Below, one piece after another: positions 9,785-19,396 of a stretch of DNA of 48,160 nt. Numbering within the stretch: position 1 is the stretch's first letter; each line of letters opens with the position of its first letter. The DNA comes from Comamonas sp. SCN 65-56 (GTDB lineage Bacteria; Pseudomonadota; Gammaproteobacteria; Burkholderiales; Burkholderiaceae_C): positions 1 through 48,160 of the forward strand of contig NZ_MEDS01000014.1 in NCBI RefSeq assembly GCF_001724135.1. The letters are read 5' to 3'. The notes under the pieces were generated by a model. It made no database searches. It saw nothing but the letters and a program-made list of their open reading frames with translations, and had not been told where the DNA came from. The translations under genes and the position numbers were made by a program.

Positions 9785-11094
9785 GTTGCTTCAGCGGGCG
9801 GTTGGGCTGCAGGCAGCCGGGTGACCATGACTTGGTCGATGCGATAGCTGTCCACGTCCAGCACTTCAAACAGATAGCCACCGAATTTCACGCTGTCGGT
9901 GCGCCGCGGCACACGCCTGAGCATCACCATCAGAAAACCCGCCAGCGTCTCATATTCATCTGCGCTGGGAAGTTCGTCCAGCTGCAGTGCGTGCAGCACA
10001 TCCTCGATCGGCGCCACACCATCGATCAGCCACGAATTTTCATCACGGCGCACGATCTGCTCTTCATCGGCCGGGCCGATCAGCTCGCCCATGACCGTGC
10101 TCATCACGTCATTGAGCGTGACCACACCGACCACGCGGCTGTATTCATTGACCACCACCGCAAAATCCTCGTGCGCCTGGCGGAACTGCTCCAGCACATC
10201 GGCCAGGGTCAGCCGGTCGGGCACAACCAGCACCTTGCGCACCAGCGCGTCGTCGCGCAATGAAAGCGGCTGGTTGTTGAGCACACGCTGAAACAGATCC
10301 TTGGCATCCACATAGCCGACCACGTGGTCGATGTCGCCCTCGCACACCGGGTAGGTGGAAAACGGCTCGGCCGCGATGCGCAAGCGGATGACCTCGTCCG
10401 GATCGTCGCGCAAAAAATAGGCTACGCGCTCGCGCAGTGTCATCACCGAGGCCACCGCGCGCGAGTCGAGCTCGAACAGATTGGCAATCACCTGCTGCTC
10501 GCGCTCGGCCAAGACGCCCGCACGGGCCCCGGCCTCGGTCATCGCGAGGATGTCCTCGAAGGTGACGTGATCGTCGCGCTGGCCCGGCGCACCCAGCAGC
10601 CGCAGCAGCCCGTCGGCAGAACGGCTGTACAGCCACACCAGTGGTTTGAACACCAGCATGCATACGTGCATGGGCCGCACCACGCGCAGCGCGATGCGCT
10701 CGGGCTGCGCCATCCCGAGGCGCTTGGGCAGCAGGTCGGCGAACAGGATGAAGAGCGAGGTGACAAGCAGGAAGGACGCGACAAAACCCAGCGTCTGCGC
10801 GCTGGCAAGAGGCAGCCAGTGCGCCAGCCACGCGGTGAAATGGCTGCCCAACGCACCTTCGCCGACGATGCCGCCCAAAATGGCCACCGCATTCAGCCCC
10901 ACCTGCACCACGGTGAAGTAGTCGCCCGGCTGCTCCTGCACCGCCAGCACCTGCCTGGCACGCACGTCGCCGTCGTCGGCCATCTGGCGCAAGCGCAAAC
11001 GGCGCGACGCGGCCAGCGAAATCTCGGCCAGCGAGAAAAACGCGCTGGCAACAATCAGCAGTGCGATGAGCAAGAGGCTTTGGATCAGCGTCAT
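9760..11094 (-). CDS. CorC/HlyC-family membrane protein (DUF21-CBS-CorC)
   Basis: A 444-residue inner-membrane protein. The first ~190 residues form the DUF21/CNNM transmembrane domain (three to four hydrophobic segments, first at 5-20). Two CBS motifs follow (about 205-330), then a CorC_HlyC transporter-associated domain at about 340-425. The family is linked to magnesium and cobalt efflux and is often loosely called haemolysin. The substrate here is not known. Its 3' end overlaps the convergent transglycosylase gene. The ATG at 11094 is the natural start, as the first TM segment begins immediately after it. Confidence 0.88.
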   Translation of the reverse strand: MTLIQSLLLIALLIVASAFFSLAEISLAASRRLRLRQMADDGDVRARQVLAVQEQPGDYFTVVQVGLNAVAILGGIVGEGALGSHFTAWLAHWLPLASAQTLGFVASFLLVTSLFILFADLLPKRLGMAQPERIALRVVRPMHVCMLVFKPLVWLYSRSADGLLRLLGAPGQRDDHVTFEDILAMTEAGARAGVLAEREQQVIANLFELDSRAVASVMTLRERVAYFLRDDPDEVIRLRIAAEPFSTYPVCEGDIDHVVGYVDAKDLFQRVLNNQPLSLRDDALVRKVLVVPDRLTLADVLEQFRQAHEDFAVVVNEYSRVVGVVTLNDVMSTVMGELIGPADEEQIVRRDENSWLIDGVAPIEDVLHALQLDELPSADEYETLAGFLMVMLRRVPRRTDSVKFGGYLFEVLDVDSYRIDQVMVTRLPAAQPPAEATQALRVDS

Positions 11095-11172
11095 GGGCCA
11101 GGCAGAAGTGGCGGGGCGCCGCGTTCGGCAAACCAGTGTAACGGGCGGCCCGCGGGCGGTTCGGCGTGTAGA

Positions 11173-12078
11173 TCAGCTGCGCCGCGAAGTCACGACGATG
11201 CCGCCCACGATCAGCAGAAACGCCCAACCGTGATAGGCATGCGGCAATTCACCCAGAAACGCCGCCGACATCAGCGCCGCGAACAAGGGCGTGAGGTTGA
11301 GGAAAAACCCCGCCAGCACCGGCCCGCCCTGGCGCACGCCCTCACCCCAGAAACGATACGCCAGTACCGCCGGACCGAGCGCGATGAAGGCCAGCGCCGC
11401 TGCCAATGGCCAGCTCCAGCGAATCGCGTGGAAATCCCCCAAGGTCCACTCCACCCCGGCAAAAAAGCCGGACCAGCCCAGGCCGAAGATGAGCTGCGCC
11501 ATCAAGAACGCGCTCCAGTCGGCGCGCAACGCGCGCGGCTCGTCGGTGCGCTGCAGCAGCCAGCTGTAGAACGCCCAGGCAATGGTGGCCAAGACCATGT
11601 AGAGATCGCCCGGTACCAGCCGCAGCGCGACGAGTTGCTGCCAGTCGCCTCGACTCAAGACCAGCAACACTCCGGCAATCGACAGCAGCGCGCCCAGCGC
11701 CTGCCCACGCGCCACCGGTGCCTGAAAGAACAGCGCGCCCACCAACAGCATCCAGACCGGAAGGCCTGCGGCCACCAGCGTGACGTTGACGGGCGTTGAG
11801 GTTTGCAACGCCAGGTACTGCAGCGCGTTGTAGCTGCCTATGCCCAGCAGCCCCAGCATGGCGTAGCGCCGCCAGTGGCCCCATACGCTGCCCGAAGGCG
11901 CGAGCACGCGCCAAGCCAGCGGCAGCAGCACGATGAAGGCCAGCAGCCAGCGCAAAAAGTTCAGCATCGACGGACCAACCAATGCATGCACCATGCGCCC
12001 GACGACGGCATTGCCGGCCCACAGCAGTGGCGGAATCGCGAGCATCGCGATCGTGGAAGGAGAAATGCGGCCCAACAT
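11173..12078 (-). CDS. DMT-superfamily transporter (EamA)
   Basis: About 301 residues with ten predicted hydrophobic segments arranged as two EamA repeats, typical of drug/metabolite exporters. Early markers are PPLLWAGNAVVGR and NFLRWLLAF; the second half contains IAWAFYSWLLQR. The substrate cannot be read from sequence. The start is uncertain: GTG at 12105, ATG at 12078 or ATG at 12045. I chose 12078 because the GTG sits directly on its own GAGG. The family core begins at 12045. Confidence 0.85.
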   Translation of the reverse strand: MLGRISPSTIAMLAIPPLLWAGNAVVGRMVHALVGPSMLNFLRWLLAFIVLLPLAWRVLAPSGSVWGHWRRYAMLGLLGIGSYNALQYLALQTSTPVNVTLVAAGLPVWMLLVGALFFQAPVARGQALGALLSIAGVLLVLSRGDWQQLVALRLVPGDLYMVLATIAWAFYSWLLQRTDEPRALRADWSAFLMAQLIFGLGWSGFFAGVEWTLGDFHAIRWSWPLAAALAFIALGPAVLAYRFWGEGVRQGGPVLAGFFLNLTPLFAALMSAAFLGELPHAYHGWAFLLIVGGIVVTSRRS

Positions 12079-12182
12079 CAAGCCAGCGACTGTAACGGCT
12101 TGCACCCTCTTTGCTGCGTTGCAAGGTCAAACGTGGCACGATCGCTCCATCCCTTTTCATTTGATGACAGGAGTGTTGCCTC

Positions 12183-13166
12183 ATGGTTCGTGCCGTCCAG
12201 ATCCGCCAGCACGGCGGCCCCGAAGTCCTTGAACTCGTCGACCTGCCGGTGGGCGAGCCCGGCCCGGGCGAAATCCGCATTCGTCACCACGCCATCGGGC
12301 TCAACTTCATCGACGTGTACTTTCGCACCGGCCTGTACGCGGGCGCCTTGCCGATGGTGCCGGGCGGCGAAGGGGCAGGCGTCATCGAAGCCGTGGGCAT
12401 GGGCGTCACCCACCTGAAGGTGGGCGACCGCGCGGCCTACGCCGGGCCGCAGGGCAGCTATTGCGAGGCGCGCGTGCTGCCCGCCACCACCGTCTGCAAG
12501 CTGCCGGACGCCATACCCTTCGATACCGGCGCGGCGATGATGCTCAAGGGCCTGACGGCGCAATACCTCTTGAAAAAGTCGCGCCCTGTCGAGGGGCTGG
12601 AGCCGGGCGACTTCGTGCTTTTTCACGCCGCCGCCGGGGGCGTGGGCCTGATCGCCTGCCAGTGGGCACGCGCGCTTGGGTTCAAGCTCATCGGCACCGC
12701 AGGCAGTGATGAAAAATGCGCTCTGGCGCTTGCCAATGGTGCAGCATATGCTATCAATTACGCCAAGGAAGACTTCGCTGCGCGCGTGAAGGAGATCACC
12801 GGCGGCCAAGGGGTGAAGGTGGTCTACGACTCGGTTGGCAAGGACACATGGGAAGGCTCGCTCTCATGCCTGCGCCCCTTTGGCCTGATGGTGAGCTTTG
12901 GCAATGCCTCGGGGCCGGTGCCGCCGTTTGCGCCCGGCATCCTGGGCGCCAAGGGGTCGCTGTACGTCACGCGCCAAACGCTGTTCACCCACATGGCCAC
13001 GCGTGCCTCCACGCAGGCCATGGCAGACGACCTGTTTGACGTGGTCGCGAGCGGCAAGGTGGCCATCCACATCGGCCAGCGACACGCCCTCGCCGACGTG
13101 CAGCAGGCACACCGCGACCTGGAAGCGCGCAAGACGACGGGCTGCACCATCCTGACGCTGCCCTGA
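12183..13166 (+). CDS. NADPH:quinone oxidoreductase (zinc-free MDR family)
   Basis: A 327-residue medium-chain reductase of the QOR type. The N-terminal GroES-like fold (VRAVQIRQHGGPEVLELV) and the NADPH-binding Rossmann domain with AAAGGVGLIACQWA are present. The family segment GLNFIDVYFRTGLY is clear, and structural-zinc cysteines are lacking. It is likely to reduce quinones one electron at a time. Residues ~177-193 are encoded by DNA that matches the dispersed repeat family (copy C), yet still align with the family in frame and without length change. Confidence 0.9.
   Translation: MVRAVQIRQHGGPEVLELVDLPVGEPGPGEIRIRHHAIGLNFIDVYFRTGLYAGALPMVPGGEGAGVIEAVGMGVTHLKVGDRAAYAGPQGSYCEARVLPATTVCKLPDAIPFDTGAAMMLKGLTAQYLLKKSRPVEGLEPGDFVLFHAAAGGVGLIACQWARALGFKLIGTAGSDEKCALALANGAAYAINYAKEDFAARVKEITGGQGVKVVYDSVGKDTWEGSLSCLRPFGLMVSFGNASGPVPPFAPGILGAKGSLYVTRQTLFTHMATRASTQAMADDLFDVVASGKVAIHIGQRHALADVQQAHRDLEARKTTGCTILTLP
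12710..12759 (-). repeat. Dispersed palindromic repeat, copy C, inside the quinone oxidoreductase gene
   Basis: Read on the minus strand it begins TTGATAGC, continues through TGCTGC and ends CAAGCGCCAGAG then CGCATTTTTC. These are the elements shared by the other copies, in the same order and spacing. It lies wholly within coding sequence and keeps the frame. Confidence 0.6.
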
Positions 13167-13297
13167 GCGCCGCGCCAAAGCGTCTCACACGACGGCGTGC
13201 ACAAGCACGGCATCGTGCTGCGCTGCCATGCCGGCATACCAGCGAAAATACCCGCAAGCCGCCGGTGCCGCCCCAGGTCGGCATGCACGACCTAGAG

Positions 13298-13333
13298 CAA
13301 AAAACCCGCGTCCTTGTGACAGGAGCGGGTTTT
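13298..13333 (-). terminator. Rho-independent terminator after the tRNA cluster
   Basis: AAAACCCGC (13301-13309) pairs with GCGGGTTTT (13325-13333), with further inner pairing TCCT/AGGA. On the minus strand the stem is followed by a T run and then GCTC. It lies about 30 bp beyond tRNA-Ala and ends the Glu-Asp-Ala tRNA transcript. Confidence 0.8.
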
Positions 13334-13365
13334 GAGGTGTCATGGGGCTTTGTGAGACCCCGATT

Positions 13366-13441
<76 letters not shown>

Positions 13442-13447
13442 AAATGT

Positions 13448-13524
13448 TGGCGGAGTGGACGGGACTCGAACCCGCGACCCCCGGCGTGACAGGCCGGTAT
13501 TCTAACCAACTGAACTACCACTCC
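13448..13524 (-). tRNA. tRNA-Asp (anticodon GTC)
   Basis: A 77-nt cloverleaf on the minus strand: acceptor GGAGTGG, D arm AGTTCAGTTGGTTAGA, anticodon loop CTGTCAC (anticodon GTC), T loop TTCGAGT and encoded CCA. It is separated from tRNA-Ala by 6 bp. Confidence 0.95.
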
Positions 13525-13575
13525 AGCACAGCTTTTGTTGCTACGTTTACCGCAGCAACCAAGTGCCGTACAACT

Positions 13576-13651
13576 TGGCGACCCTACGGGGATTCGAACC
13601 CCGGTACTCACCGTGAAAGGGTGATGTCCTAGGCCTCTAGACGATAGGGTC
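13576..13651 (-). tRNA. tRNA-Glu (anticodon TTC)
   Basis: A 76-nt cloverleaf on the minus strand with the characteristic CGTCTAGAGGCC D-arm region, anticodon loop CTTTCAC (anticodon TTC), T loop TTCGAAT and encoded CCA. It is the first of three tandem tRNAs downstream of gltX, the gene for glutamyl-tRNA synthetase. Confidence 0.95.
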
Positions 13652-13700
13652 AAATTCCCAGGAACTTGCGTTCATCTTCCCTGAAGCGCTCTGATCTGCG

Positions 13701-13738
13701 TTACGATCTGATCGTAATCAGGAAAGACGCGCATTGTA
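13701..13738 (-). promoter_or_regulatory. Possible tRNA-cluster promoter and palindrome
   Basis: In the 97-bp gap between gltX and tRNA-Glu the minus strand has TACAAT (13733-13738) followed by a GCGCG stretch. This looks like a -10 box with a GC-rich discriminator, as in stable-RNA promoters; a good -35 is not visible. Just downstream is a perfect 7-bp palindrome, TTACGAT-CTG-ATCGTAA (13701-13717), in the tRNA leader. It may be an operator or a processing hairpin. Confidence 0.35.
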
Positions 13739-13748
13739 GCGTGGATTT

Positions 13749-15158
13749 TCAGCGCTTCTGGAGTCGCGCGAGGATTTTTTCACGGCCGAGCAATTCCAGC
13801 ACCGCATCGACCGACGGAGTGTGCGCCACGCCCATGGTGAGCACGCGCAGCGGCATCGCGAGCTGCGGCATCTTGATGCCCTGCGCCTTTAACACCGCTT
13901 TCAGCGCCGCGTTGATGGCCTCGCGCGTCCACTCCACGCTCTGAATCGCTTCAGCAAACGCGGCCAAGGGCGCGTCGGCGGCGGCGGTGAGCTGCTGCGC
14001 CACGTCCTCGGCATTGCGCTCGATGGTATCGACGTAAAACAGGCGCGCCCAGTTCGCCAGATCAACCAGCGTTTCGCAGCGGTCCTTGAACAGCGCGCAG
14101 ATGCGCGACAGGCGGTCGTCGGCATCGATTTGTGCGCCGCTCACGCCCGCGTTCAACATGAAGGGGCGCACCAGGCGCGCGAGTTCATCATCCGCCAGCG
14201 CCTTCAAGTGCTGCGCATTCACCCAGCGCAGCTTGGCTTCATCAAACTGACCGGCGCTCTTGCCCAGATGGTCGAGGTTGAACCACTCAAGAAACTGCGC
14301 GCGCGAGAAGATTTCATCATCGCCGTGGCTCCAGCCCAGGCGCGCAAGGTAGTTGACCATCGCGTCGGGCAGATAGCCCGCGTCGCGGTACCAGGTGACG
14401 GGTTTGGCGCCGCGGCGCTTGCTCATCTTCTCGCCGTCTTCGTTCAGCACCGTCGGCAGGTGGGCGAACACCGGCGGCTGCACGCCCAGCGCCTCGTAGA
14501 TGTGGATCTGGCGCGGGGTGTTGTTGACGTGGTCATCGCCGCGGATCACGTGGGTGATCGCCATGTCCATATCGTCGACGCAGACGCAGAAGTTGTAGGT
14601 GGGCGTACCGTCAGGACGGGCAATCACCAAGTCGTCGAGTTCGCTGTTCTGGAATTCGATGCGGCCCTTGCACTTGTCGTCCCAGCCAACAGTGCCGGTT
14701 TGCGGCGTCTTGAAGCGCAGCACCGGCTGCACGCCTGCAGGGATGGGGGGCAGCACCTTGCCTGGTTCGGGCCGCCAGGTGCCGTCGTAGCGCGGCTTTT
14801 CCTTGGCGGCGCTTTGGCGTTCGCGCAGCGCGTCGAGCTCCTGCACGCTCATGTAGCAGGGGTAAACGTGGCCGCTGGCCTTGAGCTGTTCAAGCACCGC
14901 CTTGTAGCGCTCCATGCGCTGCATTTGGTAGAACGGGCCCTCGTCGATGTCGAGCTGCAGCCACTGCATGCCTTCGAGAATCACGTCCACGGCCTCTTGC
15001 GTGGAGCGCTCCAGGTCGGTGTCCTCGATGCGCAGGATGAAGTCGCCGCCATTGGCACGGGCAAACGCCCACGGGTACAGCGCCGAGCGGATGTTGCCCA
15101 GGTGGATGAAGCCCGTCGGCGACGGGGCGAAGCGGGTACGTACTTTGTTTGTGCTCAT
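13749..15158 (-). CDS. gltX: Glutamyl-tRNA synthetase
   Basis: A class I synthetase of 469 residues that charges tRNA-Glu. The start [20 protein letters not shown] fixes the ATG at 15158. The HIGH signature appears as HLGN and the KMSKS signature as KMSKR in [10 protein letters not shown]. The C-terminal anticodon-binding helical domain is complete. Its ATG overlaps the metZ stop codon (ATGA), and the tRNA-Glu gene lies 97 bp downstream on the same strand, so enzyme and substrate are encoded together. Confidence 0.97.
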   Translation of the reverse strand: MSTNKVRTRFAPSPTGFIHLGNIRSALYPWAFARANGGDFILRIEDTDLERSTQEAVDVILEGMQWLQLDIDEGPFYQMQRMERYKAVLEQLKASGHVYPCYMSVQELDALRERQSAAKEKPRYDGTWRPEPGKVLPPIPAGVQPVLRFKTPQTGTVGWDDKCKGRIEFQNSELDDLVIARPDGTPTYNFCVCVDDMDMAITHVIRGDDHVNNTPRQIHIYEALGVQPPVFAHLPTVLNEDGEKMSKRRGAKPVTWYRDAGYLPDAMVNYLARLGWSHGDDEIFSRAQFLEWFNLDHLGKSAGQFDEAKLRWVNAQHLKALADDELARLVRPFMLNAGVSGAQIDADDRLSRICALFKDRCETLVDLANWARLFYVDTIERNAEDVAQQLTAAADAPLAAFAEAIQSVEWTREAINAALKAVLKAQGIKMPQLAMPLRVLTMGVAHTPSVDAVLELLGREKILARLQKR

Positions 15159-16375
15159 GCCAAGGTGTCCAGGCCGCGAAGCAAATCGGCCTTCAGATCG
15201 TCCATGTGTTCCAGGCCCACCGAGATGCGAATCAGGCCCTGTTTGACGCCCGCCGCCTGGCGCTGCTCTTCCGACAGGCGCCCGTGCGAGGTGCTGGCGG
15301 GGTGGGTGATGGTGGTCTTCACGTCGCCCAGGTTGGCGGTAACCGAGCACACGCGCGTGGCGTCGATCACGTGAAAGGCGTTGGCGCGCAGTTGCTCGGG
15401 CGTGGTGCCGACGACATCAAACGCCAGCACCGTGCCGCCCATGCCGCTTTGCTGGCGCATCGCCAGGTCATGCTGCGAGTGGCTCTTGAGGCCGGGATAG
15501 TGCACGGCGGCGACCTTGGGGTGACCCTCGAGCCAAGTCGCCAGCTCCAGCGCGGCGGCGCTCTCGGCCTTGACGCGCAGTGCCAGCGTTTCCAGCCCCT
15601 TCAAGACCACCCAGGCGTTGAACGGCGAGAGGTTCAGGCCGCCGCTGCGCAAGAAGGTGCCCATCACGCCATCGACCAATTTCTGCGTGCCGCAGACGGC
15701 GCCGGCCATCACCCGGCCCTGCCCGTCGAGCAGTTTGGTGCCCGAGTGCACGACGAGATCGGCGCCGAACTCGACCGGGCGTTGCAGCACCGGCGAGGCG
15801 AAGCTGTTGTCCACCGCCAGCAGCGCGTCCGCGCCGTGGGCGATGTCGGCAAGCTGTGCGATGTCGCACAGGTCGGTGAGCGGGTTGGTTGGCGTTTCGG
15901 CGAACAGCAAGCGGGTATTGGATTTGACGGCGGCGCGCCAGGCAACAACATCGGTTTGCGAGACGAAGGTGGTCTCGACGCCAAAGCGCGCCATCTCGAT
16001 GCCCAGCAGCTTCATGGTCGAACCGAACATCGACTGCGATGCGATCACGTGGTCGCCCGCCTTGAGCGTGGTCAGCGCCACCAGCAGGATGGCCGCCATG
16101 CCGGTGGTCGTCGCCACCGCGCATTCGGTGCCCTCCATCTTGGCAAGGCGCTGCTCGAAGCTCGCCACCGTCGGGTTGCCGGTACGAGTGTAGGTATAGC
16201 CCTCGTGCGGGTGAGCGAAGTGGCTGGCGGCGGTCTCGCAATCGTGCTGCACGAAGCTGCTGGTGAGGTACAGCGCTTCGCTGTGCTCGCCATAGCCGCT
16301 GCGCGCCGATGCTTGGCGCACCGCATAGGTTTCGGGATGCAATCCCTCGGGTAGTCCAATGGTTTCCTGGGTCAT
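15155..16375 (-). CDS. metZ: O-succinylhomoserine sulfhydrylase
   Basis: A 406-residue PLP enzyme of the Cys/Met metabolism family. It makes homocysteine directly from O-succinylhomoserine and sulfide. The PLP-binding lysine is in [13 protein letters not shown]. Other family segments are [22 protein letters not shown] and [10 protein letters not shown]. The purF-metZ pairing in the same orientation is common in proteobacteria and favours MetZ over MetB or MetC. It couples to gltX by a 4-bp overlap. Upstream, the gap to purF holds copy B of the dispersed repeat. Confidence 0.93.
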   Translation of the reverse strand: MTQETIGLPEGLHPETYAVRQASARSGYGEHSEALYLTSSFVQHDCETAASHFAHPHEGYTYTRTGNPTVASFEQRLAKMEGTECAVATTTGMAAILLVALTTLKAGDHVIASQSMFGSTMKLLGIEMARFGVETTFVSQTDVVAWRAAVKSNTRLLFAETPTNPLTDLCDIAQLADIAHGADALLAVDNSFASPVLQRPVEFGADLVVHSGTKLLDGQGRVMAGAVCGTQKLVDGVMGTFLRSGGLNLSPFNAWVVLKGLETLALRVKAESAAALELATWLEGHPKVAAVHYPGLKSHSQHDLAMRQQSGMGGTVLAFDVVGTTPEQLRANAFHVIDATRVCSVTANLGDVKTTITHPASTSHGRLSEEQRQAAGVKQGLIRISVGLEHMDDLKADLLRGLDTLA

Positions 16376-16386
16376 GATTTTTCTGA

Positions 16387-16434
16387 AACGATAGCTATTT
16401 GCGCTTTATCAAAGGCGCTTTTCAATCTATTTAT
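16387..16434 (+). repeat. Dispersed palindromic repeat, copy B
   Basis: ACGATAGCTATTTGCGCTTT, then ATCAAAGGCGCTTTTC, in the purF-metZ gap. The inner GCGCTTT...AAGGCGC can fold into a hairpin. It is the only repeated or structured element in this 100-bp gap. Confidence 0.65.
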
Positions 16435-16475
16435 CCATGAAACGCAGTACTGGCAGGCGCTGCGCGCTCACTTTT

Positions 16476-17981
16476 TCATGTGGTTTCCGCATTGGGCAGG
16501 GACAGCCGCGAAGCCGGCGCGTCGTCGCCCTCCTGCGCACCACCGCGCCCCGCACGCATGGCGGCCAGATCGGCATCAGTCAACCCGGTGACATAGCGGC
16601 CATCGAAGCATGAGGCTTCAAACCCCGCCACCTTCGGGTTGACCGCTTGAATCGCGCGCTTCATGGCCTCCAAGTCCTGGTAGATCAAGGCATCGCAGCC
16701 GATGTAGGCGCGGATTTCCTCGACCGTGCGGCCATTGGCAATCAGCTCTTCGCTCGTCGGCATGTCGATGCCGTAGACGTTGGGAAAGCGCACCGGCGGC
16801 GCTGCCGATGCGAGGTACACCTTGGTCGCGCCAGCGTCGCGCGCCATTTGCACGATCTCCCTGGACGTCGTGCCGCGCACGATGGAATCATCGACCAGCA
16901 GCACGCGCTTGCCCTTGAACTCGCTGACTATGGCGTTGAGCTTCTGACGCACGGATTTCTTGCGCGCGGACTGCCCCGGCATGATGAAGGTGCGGCCGAC
17001 GTAGCGGTTCTTCACGAAGCCCTCGCGGTACGGAATACCCAGCTTTTGCGCCAGCTGCATTGCGCTGGGGCGGCTGGATTCGGGCACCGGGATGATGGAG
17101 TCGATCTCGCTGGGCGGCACGGTGGAGACCACGCGCTTGGCCAGCGTTTCGCCCATGTTCAGCCGCGCCTGGTAGACCGAGATGCCGTCCATCACCGAGT
17201 CCGGGCGCGCCAGATAGACGTACTCAAAAATGCAGGGGTGCAGCTCGGCATGGTCGGCGCACGGGGCGGATTGAATCTCGCCGTCTTCGCGCACCAGCAC
17301 CGCTTCGCCGGGCGCAATATCGCGCACCAAATGCAGCGAAGTGCCCTCCAGCGCCACCGATTCACTGGCCACCATCACACTGCCATCATCGCCCTGCCCC
17401 AGGCACAGCGGCCGAATGCCGAACGGGTCACGAAACGCGAGCAACCCGAAACCCGCGATCAGCGCCACCACGGCGTAAGAGCCCTGCACGCGACCATGCA
17501 CCGCGCGCACGGCGGCAAACACCTCTTCGCTGCGCAGCTGTGCCCCCCGGGTGGCGCGCGCCAGCTCATGCGCCAGCACGTTGAGCAGCACCTCGGTATC
17601 GCTGCCGGTGTTGGTGTGGCGGTGGTCGTTCTCGAACAGCTCGCGCCGCAGCGCGTGCGCATTTGTCAGATTGCCGTTGTGCGCCAGCACGATGCCAAAC
17701 GGTGCATTGACGTAAAACGGCTGCGCCTCCTCTTCGCTGGCGGCGTTGCCCGCCGTCGGATAGCGCACCTGGCCCAGTCCGCGCGCACCCGGCAGTGCCC
17801 GCATGTTGCGCGTGCGAAACACGTCACGCACCATGCCCTTGGCCTTGTGCATGAAGAACTTGCGGTTCTGCTCGGTAACGATGCCGGTGGCATCCTGCCC
17901 ACGGTGCTGCAGCAGCAGCAAGGCGTCGTAAATCAGCTGATTGACGCTGCCCTGGCCGACGACTCCGACGATTCCGCACAT
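16476..17981 (-). CDS. purF: Amidophosphoribosyltransferase
   Basis: The first committed enzyme of purine synthesis, converting PRPP and glutamine to phosphoribosylamine. The N-terminal glutaminase is exposed directly (MCGIVGVVGQG, nucleophile Cys2, no propeptide), so this is the E. coli-like type without maturation. The PRPP-binding loop is VLLVDDSIVRGTTS. Length is 501 residues. A GGAGCGAG ribosome binding site precedes the ATG. It lies 27 bp after cvpA in the conserved folC-dedD-cvpA-purF order. Confidence 0.97.
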   Translation of the reverse strand: MCGIVGVVGQGSVNQLIYDALLLLQHRGQDATGIVTEQNRKFFMHKAKGMVRDVFRTRNMRALPGARGLGQVRYPTAGNAASEEEAQPFYVNAPFGIVLAHNGNLTNAHALRRELFENDHRHTNTGSDTEVLLNVLAHELARATRGAQLRSEEVFAAVRAVHGRVQGSYAVVALIAGFGLLAFRDPFGIRPLCLGQGDDGSVMVASESVALEGTSLHLVRDIAPGEAVLVREDGEIQSAPCADHAELHPCIFEYVYLARPDSVMDGISVYQARLNMGETLAKRVVSTVPPSEIDSIIPVPESSRPSAMQLAQKLGIPYREGFVKNRYVGRTFIMPGQSARKKSVRQKLNAIVSEFKGKRVLLVDDSIVRGTTSREIVQMARDAGATKVYLASAAPPVRFPNVYGIDMPTSEELIANGRTVEEIRAYIGCDALIYQDLEAMKRAIQAVNPKVAGFEASCFDGRYVTGLTDADLAAMRAGRGGAQEGDDAPASRLSLPNAETT

Positions 17982-18008
17982 GCTCTCGCTCCTTCAACGC
18001 AGACCGGC

Positions 18009-18497
18009 TTACACCGGCGCGGCAACGGCCCATGGCTGCGGCAGTACCGGCCCCAGACCCCTGAGCGTCTGCTGCAGCAGCGGCGCCACGCGCGAGGCCT
18101 GCCACCACGGCTCGGCCGGCAGCGGCGTGAAGCCAGCCGCCCAGACCGCCACCAACAGCAGCAAAGCGCCGCGCACCGCGCCAAAAATCGCACCCAAAGC
18201 CCGGTCCGCCGGCCGCAGCCCGGCGGCCGTGATCAACTTCTTTGCCAGCGCAGCCAGCAGGCCGCAGGCAAACACCACAACGATGAACAGCAGCACAAAC
18301 GCCACCACCGGGCGCCAGGGCACCTGCGCTTCGCCCCAGGGAAGCATGACGCCCAGGTCGCCCGCGAACCAGCGCGCCACGACAAAGGCCAGCACCCAGC
18401 CCGCCAGCGACAGCACCTCAAACACCAGCCCGCGCCAGGCGCCCAGCAGCATCGACAGCGCAAGCACCGCGAGCAAGCCCCAATCCAGCAGCGCCAT
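18009..18497 (-). CDS. cvpA: CvpA-family inner-membrane protein
   Basis: A 162-residue protein with four hydrophobic segments (about 5-25, 28-48, 65-90, 105-125). It has the family start WGLLAVLALSMLLGAWRGLV. CvpA was named for colicin V production in E. coli and has been linked to membrane homeostasis; its exact activity is not settled. It sits directly upstream of purF, as in many proteobacteria, and 6 bp after the SPOR protein gene. Confidence 0.92.
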   Translation of the reverse strand: MALLDWGLLAVLALSMLLGAWRGLVFEVLSLAGWVLAFVVARWFAGDLGVMLPWGEAQVPWRPVVAFVLLFIVVVFACGLLAALAKKLITAAGLRPADRALGAIFGAVRGALLLLVAVWAAGFTPLPAEPWWQASRVAPLLQQTLRGLGPVLPQPWAVAAPV

Positions 18498-18503
18498 ACA
18501 GGG

Positions 18504-19376
18504 CTACAGCGTCAAAATGGCGCCATCCAGCCCCAGGCCCTTGATGCGATCGAGCACCTTGGCTGCTTCAGCACGGTTGGCAAACGGGCCCAGGCGCACG
18601 CGCGTGGTGCGCACCCCTTCCTTGCCCTGGATGTCCTGCGCATAGGTCTTGAGGCCGGCGCGCTCCAGCCGGGCACGCACCTCGCGCACCTTGGCCTGAT
18701 CGGCGTAAGCGCCAACTTGCACGATGAAGCGCTCCGCCTGCGCAGTGGCAGCGGGCGTTGCAGCCACTGCACCCCCGTTTTTTCCTTCCAGCAAGGCGCG
18801 CGCCCGCGCGGCATCCGCATCGGAACTTGGCGCCGGGGTGGGCACAGGCGTGGGCGCCACGGCGTGTTTGGGCTCGGTCTTGGGCTCGGCTTTCGGCTCG
18901 GCCTTTGGCACGGGTTTCGGTTCCGGCCTGATGTCAAGCTTGGGCTCCGCCTTGGCCGGCGCCTTGGCTTCAGCGCTTTCAGCCGGGGCTGCCGGTGGCG
19001 ATGCTGCGGCGGGCGCCGCAGCAGCAACCGGTTTGGCCGGCACCTGCTCTTCGCCATCCGCCAGGCCGGCGCCCACCGCCTGCTTTGCGGCATCGGCCGT
19101 GGTGGCCGGGGCAGCGCCTATCACCAGCGCGCCAGCGGTGTTGCGATCGGGAATGTCGATAGCCACCTTGACCGGCACCGTGCGCGGCTGGGTATCGAAC
19201 ACCATGGGAAACACGATTACGCCGGCGAGCACCAGCACCACCGCGCCAATCAGTCGCTGGCGCGCCCGGCGGCGCAGCTCTTCGACGCTTTCGGCCTGTG
19301 CCGCGCGGCCCCGCCTGGAACTGCCCTTGTCTGGCGCTTGGGACTGATTGAACCAGGGGAATTTGAAAAATGCCAT
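18504..19376 (-). CDS. SPOR-domain cell-division protein (DedD-like)
   Basis: A 290-residue single-pass membrane protein. The cytoplasmic N-terminus contains RRRARQRLIGA, followed by one transmembrane helix at about 42-60. A long periplasmic linker at 110-200 is rich in Ala, Pro, Lys and Glu, with repeated EPKP/AEPK units. A C-terminal SPOR domain lies at about 212-288 (FIVQVGAYADQAKVREV ... VRLGPFANRAEA). SPOR domains bind denuded septal peptidoglycan. The position between folC and cvpA is that of dedD. The Lys/Pro linker is low in complexity and likely to vary between strains. Confidence 0.9.
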   Translation of the reverse strand: MAFFKFPWFNQSQAPDKGSSRRGRAAQAESVEELRRRARQRLIGAVVLVLAGVIVFPMVFDTQPRTVPVKVAIDIPDRNTAGALVIGAAPATTADAAKQAVGAGLADGEEQVPAKPVAAAAPAAASPPAAPAESAEAKAPAKAEPKLDIRPEPKPVPKAEPKAEPKTEPKHAVAPTPVPTPAPSSDADAARARALLEGKNGGAVAATPAATAQAERFIVQVGAYADQAKVREVRARLERAGLKTYAQDIQGKEGVRTTRVRLGPFANRAEAAKVLDRIKGLGLDGAILTL

Positions 19377-19396
19377 GAAACCAGTGGCTGAGCGGG

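Noticed and set aside
16647-19391. A 914-codon open frame on the plus strand opposite purF, cvpA and dedD
   Set aside because: It is the antisense of three well-recognised genes. Its translation is rich in Arg, His and Gln with no domain, as expected from GC-rich codon bias on the opposite strand.
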